Shown in pieces: positions 5,548-6,055 of a stretch of DNA of 6,055 bases. The notes below the pieces were generated by a model. That model ran no database searches. It was not told the DNA's origin and saw nothing but the letters and a program-made list of their open reading frames with translations. The stretch's first letter is position 1; each line of letters opens with the position of its first letter. The position numbers and the translations under genes are program-made. Source of the DNA: an uncultured Eubacteriales bacterium (GTDB lineage: Bacteria; Bacillota; Clostridia; UBA1381; UMGS1253); NCBI GenBank assembly GCA_900550065.1, contig URQR01000127.1, positions 1-6,055 of the forward strand, written 5' to 3'.

Positions 5548-6055
5548 GTGAAGTTATCCGTGAAAGAAGTATTGGCGGATTCGGTTCGCCTTTATTTACA
5601 GCATTTTAGACTGCTGGCTCTGCCTGCTTTTTTTCTGGTATTGTTACAGGTGTTTTCGGCGTTGTTTTCCTACTGTATGGAAGTGTATCAAGGTAATCCG
5701 GTGCTATTGCTGGGGGTCGGAGCGGCTTTTATTATTTTAGGCTTTGTTCTGTTACTTCTTGCTCCGAAGGTATCAATTGCTTTGTACATTTTGATTGACA
5801 ATCAGTTTATTGTACATAATAAACATCCGCTTACTTTTACGAGCGCAATGAAGCAAACGTACGGAAAGTATTGGCCGACAATAGGGTACAGTCTTTTATT
5901 AGGTCTTGCAATGGCAATTCCGAGTATTGCGCTGATGCGGTGGAATATTCCTTATATGAGTTTTATTAATGTGGTGTTTTTTGCAGTTGTATTGGCGTAT
6001 TATTACTTTTTACTCCCGATGATTCCTGTTGGGTCAGAAACGGCCGGGACCGCCC
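5548..6055 (+). CDS. Polytopic integral membrane protein of unknown function, 3'-partial
   Basis: From the GTG at 5548 the frame stays open to the window edge, giving 169 residues with no stop. The start is supported by GGAGG 8 nt upstream and a consensus promoter. The N-terminus has a short amphipathic segment (SVKEVLADSVRLYLQHF), then about four hydrophobic spans: roughly residues 22-43, 51-80, 114-130 and 137-157. The pattern of an N-terminal amphipathic helix feeding into repeated spans, with a TFTSAMKQTYGKYWP cytoplasmic-looking loop, loosely recalls YciC-like and glycerophosphodiester-phosphodiesterase membrane-domain families. I cannot assign it with confidence. It has its own promoter and looks separate from the ECF operon, although read-through from that operon is possible because no terminator is visible. 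Codons look more AT-rich than in the upstream genes. Confidence 0.8.
   Translation, partial: MKLSVKEVLADSVRLYLQHFRLLALPAFFLVLLQVFSALFSYCMEVYQGNPVLLLGVGAAFIILGFVLLLLAPKVSIALYILIDNQFIVHNKHPLTFTSAMKQTYGKYWPTIGYSLLLGLAMAIPSIALMRWNIPYMSFINVVFFAVVLAYYYFLLPMIPVGSETAGTA

Overview
The window looks like a stretch of a Gram-positive (Firmicutes/Clostridia-type) chromosome. The reasons are three S-layer homology (SLH) repeats on an exported protein, a lipoprotein with a lipobox, a group-specific ECF transporter with fused ATPases, strong GGAGG-type ribosome binding sites, and frequent GTG/TTG starts. No species can be named from this sequence. All genes lie on the + strand. No RNA gene, CRISPR array or mobile element was seen.

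Region 1 (1-5448) is one tightly packed five-gene operon whose promoter and first start codon lie left of the window. In order it encodes: (a) an exported protein with a squalene-cyclase/prenyltransferase-like alpha/alpha toroid followed by three SLH repeats; (b) a lipoprotein with a Thr/Pro/Asp-rich stalk and a C-terminal DUF4430 (transcobalamin-like C-terminal) domain; (c) an ECF transporter T component; (d) an ECF ATPase with both nucleotide-binding domains in one chain; (e) an integral membrane S (substrate-binding) component. Junctions are either very short gaps (11 and 9 nt) or overlaps (19 and 37 nt), so translational coupling is likely.

Together these genes make a complete uptake machine: S + T + AA' form an ECF transporter, and the first two genes supply extracytoplasmic parts. 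The main interpretive point is that an alpha/alpha toroid plus a DUF4430-type domain is the two-domain layout of the animal B12 carriers intrinsic factor and transcobalamin. Here the two halves are separate polypeptides with different anchors (cell wall and membrane), next to an ECF transporter. A cobalamin/corrinoid substrate is therefore a reasonable hypothesis, but it is not proven by the sequence.

Region 2 (5449-5547) is a 99-nt intergenic region. It holds a perfect consensus vegetative promoter (TTGACA, 17 nt, TATAAT) and two back-to-back small inverted repeats in the predicted leader. No terminator is visible for the upstream operon.

Region 3 (5548-6055) is the start of an unrecognised polytopic membrane protein that runs off the right edge of the window.
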